From contig OX235272.1 in assembly GCA_944472155.2 (NCBI GenBank), forward strand, positions 83,892,020-83,956,019: a DNA stretch of 64,000 nucleotides, in the 5' to 3' direction. Positions 10,325 to 22,395 of this stretch are shown here, one piece after another. The notes beneath the pieces are model-generated. The model had not been told where the DNA came from, did no database searches, and worked only from the letters and a program-made list of their open reading frames with translations. The DNA is from Trichobilharzia szidati. Taxonomy: Eukaryota > Platyhelminthes > Trematoda > Strigeidida > Schistosomatidae. The position numbers and the translations under genes were made by a program. Each line of letters opens with the position of its first letter. Within the stretch, counting starts at the first letter, position 1.

Positions 10325-10750
10325 CTCTACATTTACATTTTGTTTACTCTTGGATATTACCTATAGTTCTTTATTGCTCCCCTTAAACACAGTCTTCCCT
10401 GAGCTACTTAAAAAGGACCATGTCATATTTCGAAGGGTATTAAAGGTTATCAGTAGGGCGACTAGTGTGCCACTAAGTCAGCTCGTCACCATTGTAGTCA
10501 ACAGATCGCTGAACTGATGTGAGAAATGGGCTAAATCCATATTGTCTGCCACTGAATATCTTCTTTAATCACAACTCTCCTTGACTTTCATCTCATCAGG
10601 CACCACAAGAAGTTATTAGAAAAGATTGTGTACTCGTACAACAAAGTACAGAATCTCAATGATACCACATTTGACCCGCGTCCTATGTAGTAGAGAAGGT
10701 GTTAAGTGTGAAACCTACGACTTAATATGTTATTAGAAAAATAATTGTCT
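10325..10750 (+). mobile_element. CR1/SR1-like element, RT part 2 and C-terminus
   Basis: Coding for ELLKKDHVIFRRVLKVISR, LSQLVT, EKWAKSILS and RTTKYRISMIPHLTRVL matches the C-terminal region of the copy at 43993-44400. Frame changes and stops show that it is dead. Confidence 0.75.
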
Positions 10751-11034
10751 CTTATCCTGTTTCTTAAGTACTCTGTGGTGACATTAGTTCAATTAATCTA
10801 TACCTATTAGCATTATTATCATCATTTTAAACTTTTTGTATATTTTTTGACATTACTGTTATCGGCAATAGCAAAAAAGCTGTGATTATCAGTCCTGCAA
10901 TATTACTTTATAATTTTTTGCTTTTGTTGAACAATTTAGACGCAGTATTGCACCAAATGCTGAAAATTCCACACTGCATCATAAGTACTGCTTTTTGGAA
11001 TAAAGCATTTATATGAGAATGCAAATTAACTGGG

Positions 11035-11275
11035 TTTTTGAGGTTACTTATGAGCAGAATCGGCGGCATGCTCATCGACCACGCATGTGGTTCGAGGTTC
11101 GATCCCCGACCGACGCATTCCTTTACCTCGCCAAACAAGTAATAAGACTGGTAAAGAGGGAAGGTTAGGCATGAGGCTAGCAACCCCATCCCATAGAAAT
11201 AAACACCACTGCTACCGAAACTTCAAGCCTCTAGCTTGAAGCCCTATGTTCCACTGGGAACGTAAAGGAATAAAA
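11035..11275 (+). repeat. SINE-B (tRNA-like head, RTE-like tail)
   Basis: A degraded tRNA-like head with the B-box-like GAGGTTCGATCCCC at about 11094 is followed by GGTAAAGAGGGAAGG, GAGGCTAGCAACCCC, TGCTACCGAAACTTCAAGC and the tail GCCCTATGTTCCACTGGGAA. That tail is nearly the RTE 3' end. There is no hammerhead. Confidence 0.75.
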
Positions 11276-11479
11276 AAAATTGAGCAGAGTAGGAAACAGT
11301 TTATTATAACTACCGATTTAAAAAAGGTGTACTTGAATGGAGCATTAGCTCGGTTCAGTTAAACGAAGACCTATTTGATTATTAACATGATAGAATTCAG
11401 CACAATAGGACATCTGAAATTATACATGAAAAAAATTATTGATTGAAACATTCCGTATTAGATAAGTTTATTTTAAATA

Positions 11480-13010
11480 TCACACAACGATACGGTATTC
11501 TGTCTGTCCAACTACCCTTTATTGTTTGTTGCCACTTCCCATATCTCCGGTATAGGCGTTGCATCATTCCGATTGCACGTGTGTAGTGTTGAATCGATAA
11601 TCAAAGCTTCAGTGATTAAACTCTTTATCTTTCCACCTAACTATATTACCTTTTAATACTCTCATCCTGTCCCACCCATCCTATTTTGTGATTACATGGA
11701 AGTGGATGCAGTGCAATGGCTGAGCTTTTTTCTCGGTTGTTTAACTTAGCAGGATCCACTCTTCTAGGTCTAGCTAAATTTCTATGTCCCAATAGTCTAG
11801 TTGACCCCGATCTACTAGTTTGGCTGGCCTATGTAATTGACCTCACAGTCCTTACACAGTATTTGGTAAATTATATTATTTTTCTTAATTGAATCTGTTG
11901 GATCCTTAAGCCCACAAAGTTACATTCTGAGAGGCTTGGTTGATTGGTTGGTTTAAATGTCACCTGACTAATTATAGCCTCATTTAGAATTCCGCGTAAG
12001 GCCTCTGATGTTACTTTTTTATACGGTATTACTATAGAGGCTTTGAATTCTATATTATCTTCGTCGTTTTTATTAAAAATCTTAGTTTTTCTACGGATCT
12101 TTATATATTTCTGAATAAATTCTGGTGGGTATTTATTCACTAGTATATTTCTTTGTTTAACTTCACTATTTAGATATTCTGGCTTACTGGTTAGGCTCTC
12201 GATCTGATTATAAAGACATTTAACTAAGCCTATCTTTACCGATTCTGAATGGTATGAATTAAAGTCCAAGTATTTATTAGGCTGCGTCGGTTTCCTATAA
12301 ATGCTAGTACCTAACCCACCATCTTGTTTCCGTTTTATTCTGCAGTCTAGCATGGCCCACTTAACCTGTTCGTTTCCTAACTCAGATGTGAACTGCACTC
12401 CGTCTACTATTGATTTTATATGTGTGAAAAAATATGAGGGATATGTTCAGATTTCAACACAGTGAATGTGTCATCCCACATATCTCCACCATAACCTAGG
12501 AGCAGGATTAAACGTTCTAAGAGTCTTATGTTCCCAACTATCCATAAATATGTCTGCTACTATTGGGGATATTGGTAATCCCATTGCCACCCCATTCGTT
12601 TGTTAATATGGTTTATTTTGAAATTTGAATACAGTGGAGGTTAGACGTAATTGAACACCTGATATTGTTTCATCCGCCGAGAGCTTATTCCTACTTTTGA
12701 GTTCAGGGTCAATGTTTAGTTTATTCCTAACTACCTCCAGAGCTGTATTAATGGGAATATTAGTATATAAACTGGTTATGTCAGGACTAATCATTTTCTC
12801 ATCTTTACTAATTGAATTCCCTCTAGTTTCTGTTTCATTACATTGGAATTAGTCAGTTTAGAATTTAACCTATCTCTAATGGGGCATAACACTGATGCTA
12901 AATACTTAGGCAACTGGTACGTCGAGGTGTTTCTAAAATCAACTATCAAAATTCATAAAGCGGGATACCCTAGTTGACTTATCTAATATGAAATTACATT
13001 CTGCTATAGT
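11480..13010 (-). mobile_element. Penelope-like element (PLE-a), RT to GIY-YIG
   Basis: In minus-strand order: a TYQLPKYLASVLCPIRDRLN region (near 12900), MISPDITSLYTNIP (RT motif A, 12603-12794), a stop, NGVAMGLPISPIVADIFMDS (motif B), and LWWRYV with one extra G directly before the DD of motif C (about 12460). Then a 175-codon frame (11871-12398) covers the region after the palm and the linker (AMLDCRI, YRKPTQPNKYLDF, FKASIVIPYK), and a broken GIY-YIG domain (CKDCEVNYIGQ, ITEALIIDSTL, IPEIW). Damage is modest for an element this long. Confidence 0.85.
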
Positions 13011-13162
13011 ACACATGCTCTACACTTACATTAATGATTAATACACTTCAAATGAACTGTCGTCAAGATTTGACCGAATAGTTCTAAAATATTTGGGCGC
13101 CGAGTGAGAAGTAGACATTTGTAAAAAATTATATTTGTAAAATCTCAGCGATATTGAAATAA

Positions 13163-13214
13163 GTAATTCCAACGTTTCGTTCGGCAATCTGGTCCGAACT
13201 TCTTCAGGGAAATT
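13163..13214 (-). ncRNA. Minimal hammerhead ribozyme, upstream of PLE-a
   Basis: On the minus strand the core CTGAAGA (complement of 13201-13207) is followed by a helix II of six pairs, GTTCGG/CCGAAC. GAAA (13175-13178) and the two-pair helix III AC/GT come next, then T17 at 13171 and helix I strand GGAAUU pairing with TTTCC. It lies about 150 bp upstream of the recognisable PLE-a coding on the same strand, a position that fits a PLE 5' pLTR. Confidence 0.8.
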
Positions 13215-13599
13215 AATCAAAATTAACATAACAGAGGTTTTATATATATTAAAAGGACATCTCTTGTTTTTAAAAATTTGTCCAATCATGAGTCATTCAA
13301 AAAGTATCAATAAGTATAATAAACAGAATTTTATCAGCTGTGATCAAAATTTGACCTTGGACTTACAAATATTGGTCTACCTTTGTTAAAAACATTAAAC
13401 AGAGTGTGTATGTGTGTGTGGGTAAACAGTTGTAAAGCATTTCTTAACGTTTCCATAAGAAGATATGGACAGTCAAGAATTTTGACCAAGTATTAATAAT
13501 TAGTGATACATATCATTTTATTTATTAATCAGATTTCTATGCATCAGCTACATCACGCCTTCTCTGTTCAACTGTTAGATCTAGAATTTATGATTAGAC
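13215..13599. other. No recognised gene
   Basis: Contains a short (GT)n-like run near 13405-13425. It may be the outer part of the PLE-a terminal repeat, but I could not match it to another copy. Confidence 0.3.
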
Positions 13600-13850
13600 C
13601 TATTTCAAATTATGGTGTTTAGGATTAGCGTTTAGTAGAAGCACCCTGTTGGACTTATTGCTTTCTGAAGATTGAGCTGCTTTATTCGACCTACTGGAGT
13701 TGTCAGGTGACTCGACAGCTACGGATTTAGGATATGCATTCTGTTGCAGACAACAGAGAGTGAAAACACCATGATTGTGCCAGTTACACACTTTCTTTGT
13801 TAATTTATTCTGATTAATACACTCACATAAAAAGCATACTTTCTAGATTT
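13600..13850 (-). pseudogene. Possible Gag zinc-knuckle fragment (LTR element)
   Basis: The minus-strand frame has a Cys/His-spaced segment (CFLCECINQ, then KVCNWHNHGVFTLCC) followed by a Ser/Asn-rich stretch. This resembles the nucleocapsid end of a Ty3/gypsy Gag with damaged CCHC knuckles. The spacing is not canonical and no protease or RT follows, so the call is tentative. Confidence 0.3.
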
Positions 13851-13869
13851 CGTAAATCGAAGACAAGGA

Positions 13870-14000
13870 CAATCAAGTTTAAAGTAATCTGGTGGCTGGT
13901 GACTACTAGGGACACATTTCGTCCTGTTTGAGACTTTTCATCTGGACGTACCTATATTCCCTAGTGAGTGAGTGATGGTATTCCAAAAGTTAAATCTTCA
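13870..14000 (-). repeat. S-alpha-like SINE fragment with decayed hammerhead
   Basis: The minus strand reads GGTACGTCCAG, ATGAAAA, GTC...GGAC, GAAATGTGTC, then CTAGTAGTCACC. The core CTGACGA is lost and the cleavage-side strand of helix I is deleted. The end (CACCAGCCACCAGATTACTT) matches 34303-34345. Confidence 0.6.
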
Positions 14001-14267
14001 GACATCAATGAATCATCCGCACAAGCATCTGACATGTCAAAAGACGCCGATTACTTTGGTTCAATCAGTCATTGGAAAAGTGCGAAAAGTTGAATTTAAC
14101 CAAGTTTAAAGTTTAGATTTTACGTCGTCTCGATGAAAGATATCAAAAACTGTCTTGCAGAAGACCGATTGATATCACAATTTGGAGAAATGTACTGGAA
14201 TCTGTCAGAAGAACACGCATGCTTAGCCACAAACATTATTGCTGCACAAATGACCACATCACATTTC

Positions 14268-15012
14268 ATTATTATTATTACTGTTCCCTTGGGTTCCGAG
14301 TGGAACGTAGAGCTTCAACAACACATCCCCACTTTCTTCTAATTTCTGGTATCCTCTTCATCTGGGTCCAAAATGGACCATAATCTCTCATTTCCTCCTC
14401 CAACTCACACGACCTCCTCCATGTCACCCTCGCACCGACGACACACTCATCGCTTACTATTCGGATGCCACTTCAGCAATGGCCTGCAATGAGAGCGATG
14501 TCATTCGATAGCCTCCTTATTCAATGTATGCCTGATCCATATCCATTTTCGTCTAAATATTTGTTGAGCGATCGGCTCTTCGTTGGTTTGTTGCCAGCCA
14601 GAGTTTCTTGCTGCTAATTCTTTCTGGCAGGCCATTTGATCTTCAGTATGGAGCCAGCAAAGATGGAAGCTGTTGAAAAAGTTTGCGACTTGTTGGAAAT
14701 GCTTTTCGTGACTCGCTGGCCAAGTTTCTCAGCCGTATAAAAGAACTGACTGACTGGCACATTTGTGTTGAAAATCCGAATCTTGTTCTTTATGCTGGCT
14801 GAGTGAAGCAGGAGATTTCCAAACTGGTTTCACAGTGATGAAGGCGTATCTTGCCTTTCCGATTCTGGCTCGCTCTGACATCTCCATCCGTTCTGACTGC
14901 CTGTGGTTGAAACAATACTTTCTTGTCGGATAAGTGAAGGAAGTAACCTCTGTCAAATCTCTCCTGTTGATGGTGACTGGTGCTGGTTGTTGTTGCTGCA
15001 CCACATCCCATA
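14268..15012 (-). mobile_element. RTE-like element, 3' fragment
   Basis: In minus orientation it starts in the CAA/CAG-rich stretch (encoded QQQQP at about 14990) and continues with PVTINRRDLTEVTSFTYP, IGKARYAFITVKPVW and SVLLYG. It ends in the RTE 3' tail (GCTCTACGTTCCACTCGGAA, then AATAATAATAATAA). Frameshifts separate the blocks. The motif C side of the RT is missing, so it is a 5'-truncated copy. Confidence 0.8.
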
Positions 15013-15475
15013 CTGCATAAAATTTACATTTGAGTATCAATTAAATTAAAGAGAGAGTAACCAAGCTTCATAGATGACGGTGGCGGGGCGAAATGTATAC
15101 AACCAGATTGAAAAACAAATAAAATCTCAGATTTTGATAAGTACATGTGTCAAACAATCATCATCTCAGAATAATGAGTTATCACATTGAATCAGAAGGT
15201 CTATGTTTTAACAGGATTTATGATTTTACACACAACTATCAGAATCTCACACTGATATATAGTGAAGTGTAGATACTCGGTCAAAATGCAGCCTCCTTTT
15301 GTGTATTGTAAAATATCATTTGCTGCTCCTCTTGACACAGTCTTGCTATCCTTATGTTACTATAAATATTGTCACAATCCACGTGTCATCCATCTAGTAT
15401 AGTTTTTCTTACTTTTAAATATTCTATTACTTTAATATAAAATTATTTAAAATAATATCAGTGTTTGCGAAAAAA
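15013..15475. other. No recognised gene
   Basis: AT-rich sequence; no family recognised. Confidence 0.3.
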
Positions 15476-16018
15476 TGACTTCTGTGAATTATATACTACT
15501 TTTTGATTGAAATGAGTAGTTGTACACCTCTCATATCAACCAGTTGTGCTTGCCAGCTAGCCAGATCGAGGTGATCTAAGCACCGGACGACAGTTTCGGT
15601 TCTTTGAGGCTAAGCCCATCAGCAGTGTTCCCGGTTCAACTCAGCTCAGAAAATACTCAAGTATTGGTTTGTAGGGATTTGATTGATTGGTTGCAGGATT
15701 TCATCATGAGCTGACATCGGTTAGAGAACCATTGGAAAACCAGCTGGGAGTACTGGTGGCCTAATGGTCCTGGCTTCAAGCCCCGGTGGGTGGGTACTGA
15801 TGAAGAGTCCCAAACTAGGATGGAGGAAACAGCTGTCCAGTACTCCCAGGTTTTCCAATGGTTCTCTAACTGATGTCAGCTCATGATGAAGTTCAGCTCA
15901 GAAAGTCTAATGGGTTCAAACCACCAGATTTCTGGCTGGCCAGCTACTTGAGCGAACTCTACTGGTTGATATAAGTAGTATACAACTACTTATTTCATTC
16001 AGTCAGTAGTATATAGTT
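15476..16018. repeat. Repeat D in inverted arrangement, interrupted by SINE-A
   Basis: The outer ends are inverted copies of each other (TATACTACT, GAGTAGTTGTACAC, CATATCAACC on the left and their complements at 15960-16010). Both relate to the repeat at 57030-57250. The middle (15656-15892) is occupied by SINE-A sequence. I do not know the element class. Confidence 0.55.
15656..15892. repeat. SINE-A snap-back copy
   Basis: The left arm (15656-15755) is SINE-A in minus orientation. The right arm (about 15834-15892) is the same sequence in plus orientation, and a tRNA/ribozyme piece (TGGCCTAATGGTCC to GCTGTCC) lies between. On the minus strand the left arm begins at CAGTACTCCC, the predicted 5' end after hammerhead cleavage. 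Confidence 0.7.
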
Positions 16019-16465
16019 TCATGCAAATATGGTTGCTGTCGCGGTTACCAATGATGATGTCAAGGAGATCACATGAACTGTGATGTGAATCATTTGATTT
16101 CCAAACGAAACGACGGTGAAAACGTTATCTCTTGATCTGTGTACACTGCAAATTGCTGACTAATTCCAAATGGTGAGTTTCATGTAAGACTTTTGTGAAC
16201 GTCTCACTGTTTTTGCATTGCAACTACTCGGGACAGCCCCACAAATTTCCGGATATTCAGAACATCTGTAATGTTTACAAACTCTTATTATCATTTACAC
16301 TACAGGATCACTATGCTTTGTCTTAGTTTGTGAATTCAGCAGTTTGTACGCTCGGTAAATCAGCAATATGAGACATGACAGATCATCACTTTTACGGATC
16401 TTAATCAATCTATTATTACACTTCCCAACCTCGGATATGTTTTACAGATGTTGATTCTCAGGTAT
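16019..16465. other. No recognised gene
   Basis: Non-coding; no family recognised. Confidence 0.3.
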
Positions 16466-16645
16466 TTAGTTGATTTCAGGTTAGGTCACCAAATGGCATC
16501 AGTTAGAGAACCAGTGAAGACCAGGGAGTACTGAACAGCTGTTCTGTCCTCTTCAGTAGGACACACCTATCACGCCACTTGGATATCGAACCTAGGACCT
16601 TCAAGCTACCAGATGAGCCTGTTAACCATTCAGCCACTGGGACGG
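16466..16645 (-). repeat. SINE-A copy
   Basis: In minus orientation it has the head (GTCCCAGTGGCTGAATGG, B-box-like GGTTCGATATCC) and the ribozyme area GGACAGAACAGCTGTTCAGT, with many changes. It ends at a CACCAAATGGCATC boundary shared with the subgroup at 24166 and 38310. Confidence 0.65.
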
Positions 16646-17804
16646 AATTAATTTGATTTTCTATATCTTCTTCTTTACACACTGATCGATTTGGAAAGTA
16701 AATTGGGTCAAGTTAAAGTATGGCGATCCAGGAGTGTGAAAGCACCAGTGACCTTAAATGCATGCCACTCGTTGGATAATGGGACCTACTATTATTATAG
16801 TGCCACAATTGTACACAAATTGAGGTGCGAATTTCATCCCGATCTTGTTTGTAAGTACTGTCTGGATAATATGTTGTTAGCTCGTCATGGTTACGTTTAG
16901 TACTAGCGTTAGGATTAAGATCAAGGTCAGAGTTAGGCATAGGTTTCTGGTTGGGGTTACAGTTAGGTTGTTTTACTTTTATTATCTGCACTTTTCTCAT
17001 AAATAGTTGTCGACCTCCTTACTGGAACCCATACTAATTCAATGAAGGGCTCTTAAGGAAGACTGAAAAGCAGGATAATAGGGATAAATGGGTCACAAAA
17101 AGAACTCATTTTCAGTCAGCCCATTGAATACATGTATGGAAACTGGTTTAACCGGTAAACTGATATTCGTCACTATAATCAGGAGATATTTCTAAGTCAC
17201 CTTAGGGAAAACATCCTGTTTAATATGTTTTTATCCTTATACTCTCAAGTTCAGTCGTGCGTTCGCATTCTATGGGTTGCTGCAGTTTAACTTTGCCGTA
17301 GATTGTGTAATCTGTAATACTGGGATAGATTACACTTTATAGATAAACGACAAGCATGAATGATCCGAATTCTAAGACATTTTTCTCTTTTTTCCGGATA
17401 TATTCATTACAGAACTTCAAAATGACGTTTAGAGTGAGTTTCTTTTTGATAATTATGTCGATTTATTTCACTTTGGGAAGAAATTAGATTATTCCGTTAT
17501 CCTAAATTATTGTCAAGATAAATTCACATTGTATGTCACAAAATGTCTCAAATTTCCCTTCAAAAAAAGTATTATCTATACCTCTGAGAATCAAATGAAT
17601 TTAACGGTCTGAAAACAGTTAAAAACAATCTAAAAAGGATGAAATATACCTTCTTCTTTGCACACTTGAGTGGACTGATTGAGATTCACTTGCATGAAGG
17701 CGTTTCTTTCAAGGATGGTCAACTTTTCACACTAATGAGAAATTATAAAAATTACAAAAACTATATCGAAAATTTAATTACCAGTAAAACCAAAGAATAA
17801 ATGT
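16646..17804. other. No recognised gene
   Basis: About 1.2 kb without a usable frame. A short tract at 16890-16975 repeats GTTAGG-like words irregularly. No family recognised otherwise. Confidence 0.3.
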
Positions 17805-18390
17805 GAAAAAGGGTTACTTCTCTCACTAATCTAGGAAGCATCATTTCAACTACTGGCGGATAACACAGATGAAGATGTCAGAATCAGAATTGGAAAGGCA
17901 AGAAGGGACTTCATCACTCTAAAACCAGTGTGAAAATCTTCTACCCTCAGAATAAAGAACAAAATTTGGATTTTCAACACCAATGTTAAGTCCATTCTTC
18001 TATTTGGGACAGAAACTTAGAGAATGCGCCACCGAAATCATTTCCAGCAGCTAGCTGCCTTTGCTGGCTTCATACTGATGATCAGATGACCAGTGGAAAG
18101 ATTTAGCAACAAGAAACTCTGGGAAAGAACTGATCAAGAACCTGTCGCTGAACAAATATTCCGAAGAAAATGAAGATGGATCGGACACATGCTAAAGAGA
18201 CAATTGGGTGATATCGCGCACCAGACAGACTGTCGAGCGGGACCCAAATGAAAAACGATGAGCTGGGAATTGATTGATCAGAGGGTGACATGGAGGAGAC
18301 CATATGGGGGAGAGGATGGGAGACTATGGGCAGTCACGAGGCAAGAATGAGAAATATCGGGATGATATCGCCCAAATCAGTTCCTATAAA
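17805..18390 (+). mobile_element. RTE-like element, 3' fragment
   Basis: Frameshifted coding matches the RTE C-terminal region: LTNLGSIISTTGG, RIGKARRDFI, NTNVKSILLFG, EQIFRRKWRWIGHMLKRQLGDIA and TWRRP. It lacks the usual CCTATGTTCC tail. It is 5'-truncated before the palm and broken by stops. Confidence 0.75.
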
Positions 18391-19565
18391 TAAATAACAT
18401 TTTGAAATGTGTTCTGAAATTTATTTATAGCTTTAAATTGTAGTCCGTAATTTCCTTAGAAGAACGGTAGTAAACGCCCAATACTTGACTGTCTCAAAGT
18501 AACACGTATCATGGACGTCACGTAAATGGTCTCTGGGCTATGCCACCTGTTGGGACTGATTTATTTCCTAGAAGTATTACGGAACAAGAAATTGGTTGGC
18601 AAAACATTAATTTACTCCACATCACTAGATTAGTTTCAGTCGCTTTGAGCTTTATTATGCATGGCTATTACAGCATAGAAGAAAAACATATTGAATACCA
18701 CTAAAAAGCTGTCAGGCAGCTAAAAAGTACAGTGAATTCAAATAACTTAAGGTAAAATGGATATAACATGCTAATGGAAGGCATCTGTTTTTAGAAGACA
18801 GAAAAAGAAGATTGAAGAAAGAATATTCTTTTCAATAACTTTCTCATCTGGCTCTACAGCTATATTTACACACACATCATATTAACAGAATTGCAGTTCT
18901 AATGCATGTGTATGCGACAGTTAAGATGAAAATGTAATACTACATTGAAAATCTGATGAAATTAAGGAGATATTTTGTTCGACAATTAAAGATAGTTGAA
19001 ACAATGACGGCCTAACTTATACCATTTTCAATCCTTTCCTCTCTATTTTTTTAATCAGTTATTTCTAAACGACTTTAAGAGAAGGAGATGCTAACGTTTA
19101 CGCAAAGTACAATGTATACCAAAGCAACTCCTATAGTATCTGTTCCAATTAGACCGAAGACAAATCAAAACACTAGATTGATTATCCTAAATACAAAATA
19201 TATTTCGGGATCAAAATCGTAGTGCGAGGATGATTGCTTAGCTAGGTAGGGATCATACACGACAGCATGTTAAATGGCGGGATGCTTGACCGCTAGCCTT
19301 CAGCTTAACAAGTCGACTATAAACAGCGAAGGTCAGCATCCTTTGTTGAGGGAATAATGCTGTAGGCTAATAATTTTGGGGAATTATTTCCCGCCACACG
19401 ATTATACACCAATTAACTAATTAGATATCAACCCTCTTGATTACATAAGATTGTTCTCAGTTTTTCAAACATTGTTATTACTCATATACTTTGACTTGTT
19501 TTGTTACTAACTGACAATAACCTCTGACGTCTGTTGTTAATTAACTCATTATATATACACCTCCT
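18391..19565. other. No recognised gene
   Basis: Long non-coding stretch. The 19220-19400 part is less AT-rich, but I could not assign it. Confidence 0.3.
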
Positions 19566-20620
19566 ATATGACAATGCCACGTGTTAGATGATCCACAATG
19601 GAAAACTCAACGAGGCGTTCGAAGTGAATACAGGAGTAAGACAAGGACACCTGCCTATTATGACTGATGATATACCCATCTGTGGTGGACTGGATTATGC
19701 TTCAGACTCTGTATATGGAGCAAGAAGACAGGAATACGCTGGACCATCGATAAGAAGACTCTAGAAGATCTGGATTTCGCATGTGGATGATTTATGTTTA
19801 TTGTCACACAAAGTCGAAGACCCACAGGCGAAAATCAACAAACTGGCTGAAAAGGCTGGCAGAGAAGACAGGACTCCAGGGGAATATGGAGAAGACAGAG
19901 GTGATGAAGATAATCAACCACCACCAACAGCAACAGCAACAACAACAACCAGCACCAATCACCATCAACAGAAGAGCCTCGACAGAGGTCACTTCCTTCA
20001 CTTATCCGGCCAGGAAGCATGGTTTCAACCATAGGCAGTGGGAACGGATGAAGACGTCAAAACCAGCCAGGATTGAAAAGGCAAGATACACCTTCATCAA
20101 TCTGAAACCATTTTCGAAATCTTCTGCTTCACTCGCCAGCATAAAGAACAATATTCGGTTTTTGAACAGAAATGTGAAGTCAGTCAGTTCTTCTATACGG
20201 GTCAGAAACTTGTCCAGCGTGTCACGAAAAGGATTTCCACCAAGTTACAGACCTTTATTAACACCTGCCTTCGATAGCTCCATACTGATGGCCTGCCAGA
20301 AAGAATTAGCACCAACGAAGAGCCGATTGCTCACCAAAATATGTGGGAGAAAATGGAGATGGATTGGGCATACACTGAAGAGGCCGTCGAATGACATCGC
20401 ACGTAATGAAGGTTATCGCTGGAATGGAATCCCAGTTGGAAGCGACAAGTGGGTCATCGGTGCGTGGATGACATGGAGGAGGTCGTGTGAGCTGGAGGAC
20501 GAGATAAGAGATTGTGGTCAATCGTGGACCCAGGTGAAGAGGACGGTAAAGAATAGAAGAACGTGGAGATGTGTTGTTAAAGCCCTATGTTCCACTCGGA
20601 ACCCAAGGGAATAATAATAA
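19566..20620 (+). mobile_element. RTE-like element, RT motif B to 3' end
   Basis: Starts 5'-truncated at MIHNGKLNEAFEVNTGVRQG (before motif B). It continues with a DDLCLLSHKVEDPQ segment (motif C and after), a long glutamine run encoded by CAA/CAG (about 19915-19960), SFTYPARKHGFN, RIEKARYTFINLKPF, CGRKWRWIGHTLKRP and MTWRRSCELED. It ends WRCVVKALCSTRNPRE and then the ATGTTCCACTCGGAACCCAA tail. The frame 19781-20614 (277 codons) is unusually long for this window, though the A of the YADD-type motif is changed. Confidence 0.85.
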
Positions 20621-21340
20621 TATACACCTCCAAAATTACTGTACATTTTTGAAGTTACGAGAAGAGACCCCTATGCGGACTCATATGTTTTAACTTATTT
20701 TTTCATAAGAAATTCGTTCATATGCTTTCCCTATTATAACCATCAGTGTTTTAAGTACCTTCAACTGTTGCATAAACATCCTTCCTCATTTAGTATTACA
20801 TTTTTATCCTGATTATTACTTCCAAATGACTTTGAATCGCAATTCTACTAATCTTAACAACTCAATACCATTTAAACAAAAACATATACCAATGTCGTCA
20901 ATAACAACCACTCTTTACATATTGTTGGGTATACAAATAACTGTAGAGCCAGATAAGAAAGTTATTGACAACAGTATCCTTTTCTCAATCTTCTTTTTTC
21001 TGCCTTCTAAATTTCTAAATGGAACCTATCTTGATTGTCCAGTTAAAAGTCATAGTGATGGCAATACAAATAAGGTGTTTTATCAAGAAGCGTCTCCTCC
21101 CAGTAAAAAAATCTTTAAGTACAGTAATAATCTCTTCGAAAAATACACAGTAATAGATTAAAAAGCTTTTTAAAAACCAAATCAGTACGAATTACAATTG
21201 AAGGACGTAACTAAATCACAAAACAATATGTGAAATAAAGAAATATCTAGTATGCTGCTCTGGATTATAAGTCAGGTAGCGTAGCGATTAGAACAGACCA
21301 TTGAACCGTGCTCCAGTGTGCATGCAGAGATATCTGTAAA
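20621..21340. other. No recognised gene
   Basis: Contains a 111-codon open frame (20826-21161) whose product resembles no family I know and has AT-driven composition. I regard it as chance. Confidence 0.3.
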
Positions 21341-22395
21341 TTTCAAAGACTAATTAATGAACAAAGAATATCCATCTCGATAAATTCCTCATCAGATTAT
21401 ACAGTTATATAACCATAATAATTAAATAAATATTGTAATTAACAACATTAATGGTGTTTTAAATTACATTAAATCGATAGTATCGATAGCTGATTACATT
21501 TCAAAAGCATCAGTAAGAGATAATACGCATTAATATAACACTGAGCTGACTGAATATCGAATAAATTAAAGGAAGTAACACAGAATTTATGAGTTTATAG
21601 GTTAAACAGAAGGTCAGGGTAGCAATAGTGGCTGGTTTCAGAAGTTTCATACAGCCGGTTTCCTTTCATTCCACTTAATCTTGATTTTAATTTTTACTCA
21701 CTGAGTTGAACTCACTATTAAGCTTCCAAATCTACTAAATTAAATTATTTTATCTACTTTATAATTTTACTTCACTATTCACCCCCGCCACCACTCTCCT
21801 GAACAGTTCACCATAATATGCATTAATTAACTCTGTTATTCTGTCATGTATTTCGCCTCTAGTTCATCCTCGTTTCCAAGAGAAATCTGTATTAGATAAT
21901 AGTTACTCTTTTAATACTAAATAATTGTCTAAATACATCATCTCTGAAATTATGTTGCTTATACTCTCTATCTATACCTTGAAATCATCGTAAAAAGTAT
22001 GTTCAGACACCATTTTGTAACATATAATTGATTTATTTAGGATGTAGGCAGTTGAGAAGAATCCACGAAATGAAACGAACTGGTATTATCCTGCAAATAT
22101 GTTTGTTCTTTCTTTATTCAAAATAGTGGCTGGATTTGTCTTTTCTTTGGCACACAGAGCTCTGGTTGATTTAAACTAATTGCAATGACCTCCACTGTTT
22201 GTAGTGTTTGATGGCTGGAGGCCTTTGGTTATTTATTCGACACCCGATAGATGATAGAGAAAGATTCTTGAATATGACTAGCTTATTGTCCTGTTTGGAC
22301 AAGGTGGTCCAATGTAGAACTGCTGATGGTTTTAACAACACCTTTATAACTACACTGGTAGGTGTTCTCGAGCAGGAAAAATTAGGTTTCTAGAG
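21341..22395 (-). mobile_element. PLE-d fragment: GIY-YIG C-terminus and 3' repeat
   Basis: The 3' repeat (21341-21620) matches 53750-54000 and 51941-52140 (CATTTCAAAAGCATCAGTAA block). At 22130-22390 broken minus-strand coding gives ALHWTTLSK-, IGCRINNQRP- and LNQSSVC-like pieces, as in the C-terminus of PLE GIY-YIG domains. No RT part remains. Confidence 0.65.

Noticed and set aside
16890..16975. Interstitial telomere repeat (GTTAGG-like words)
   Set aside because: The words are irregularly spaced and no TTAGGG array is present.
20826..21161. 111-codon open frame as a hypothetical gene
   Set aside because: No recognisable family, AT-driven composition, no flanking evidence of exons. Chance is the simpler explanation.
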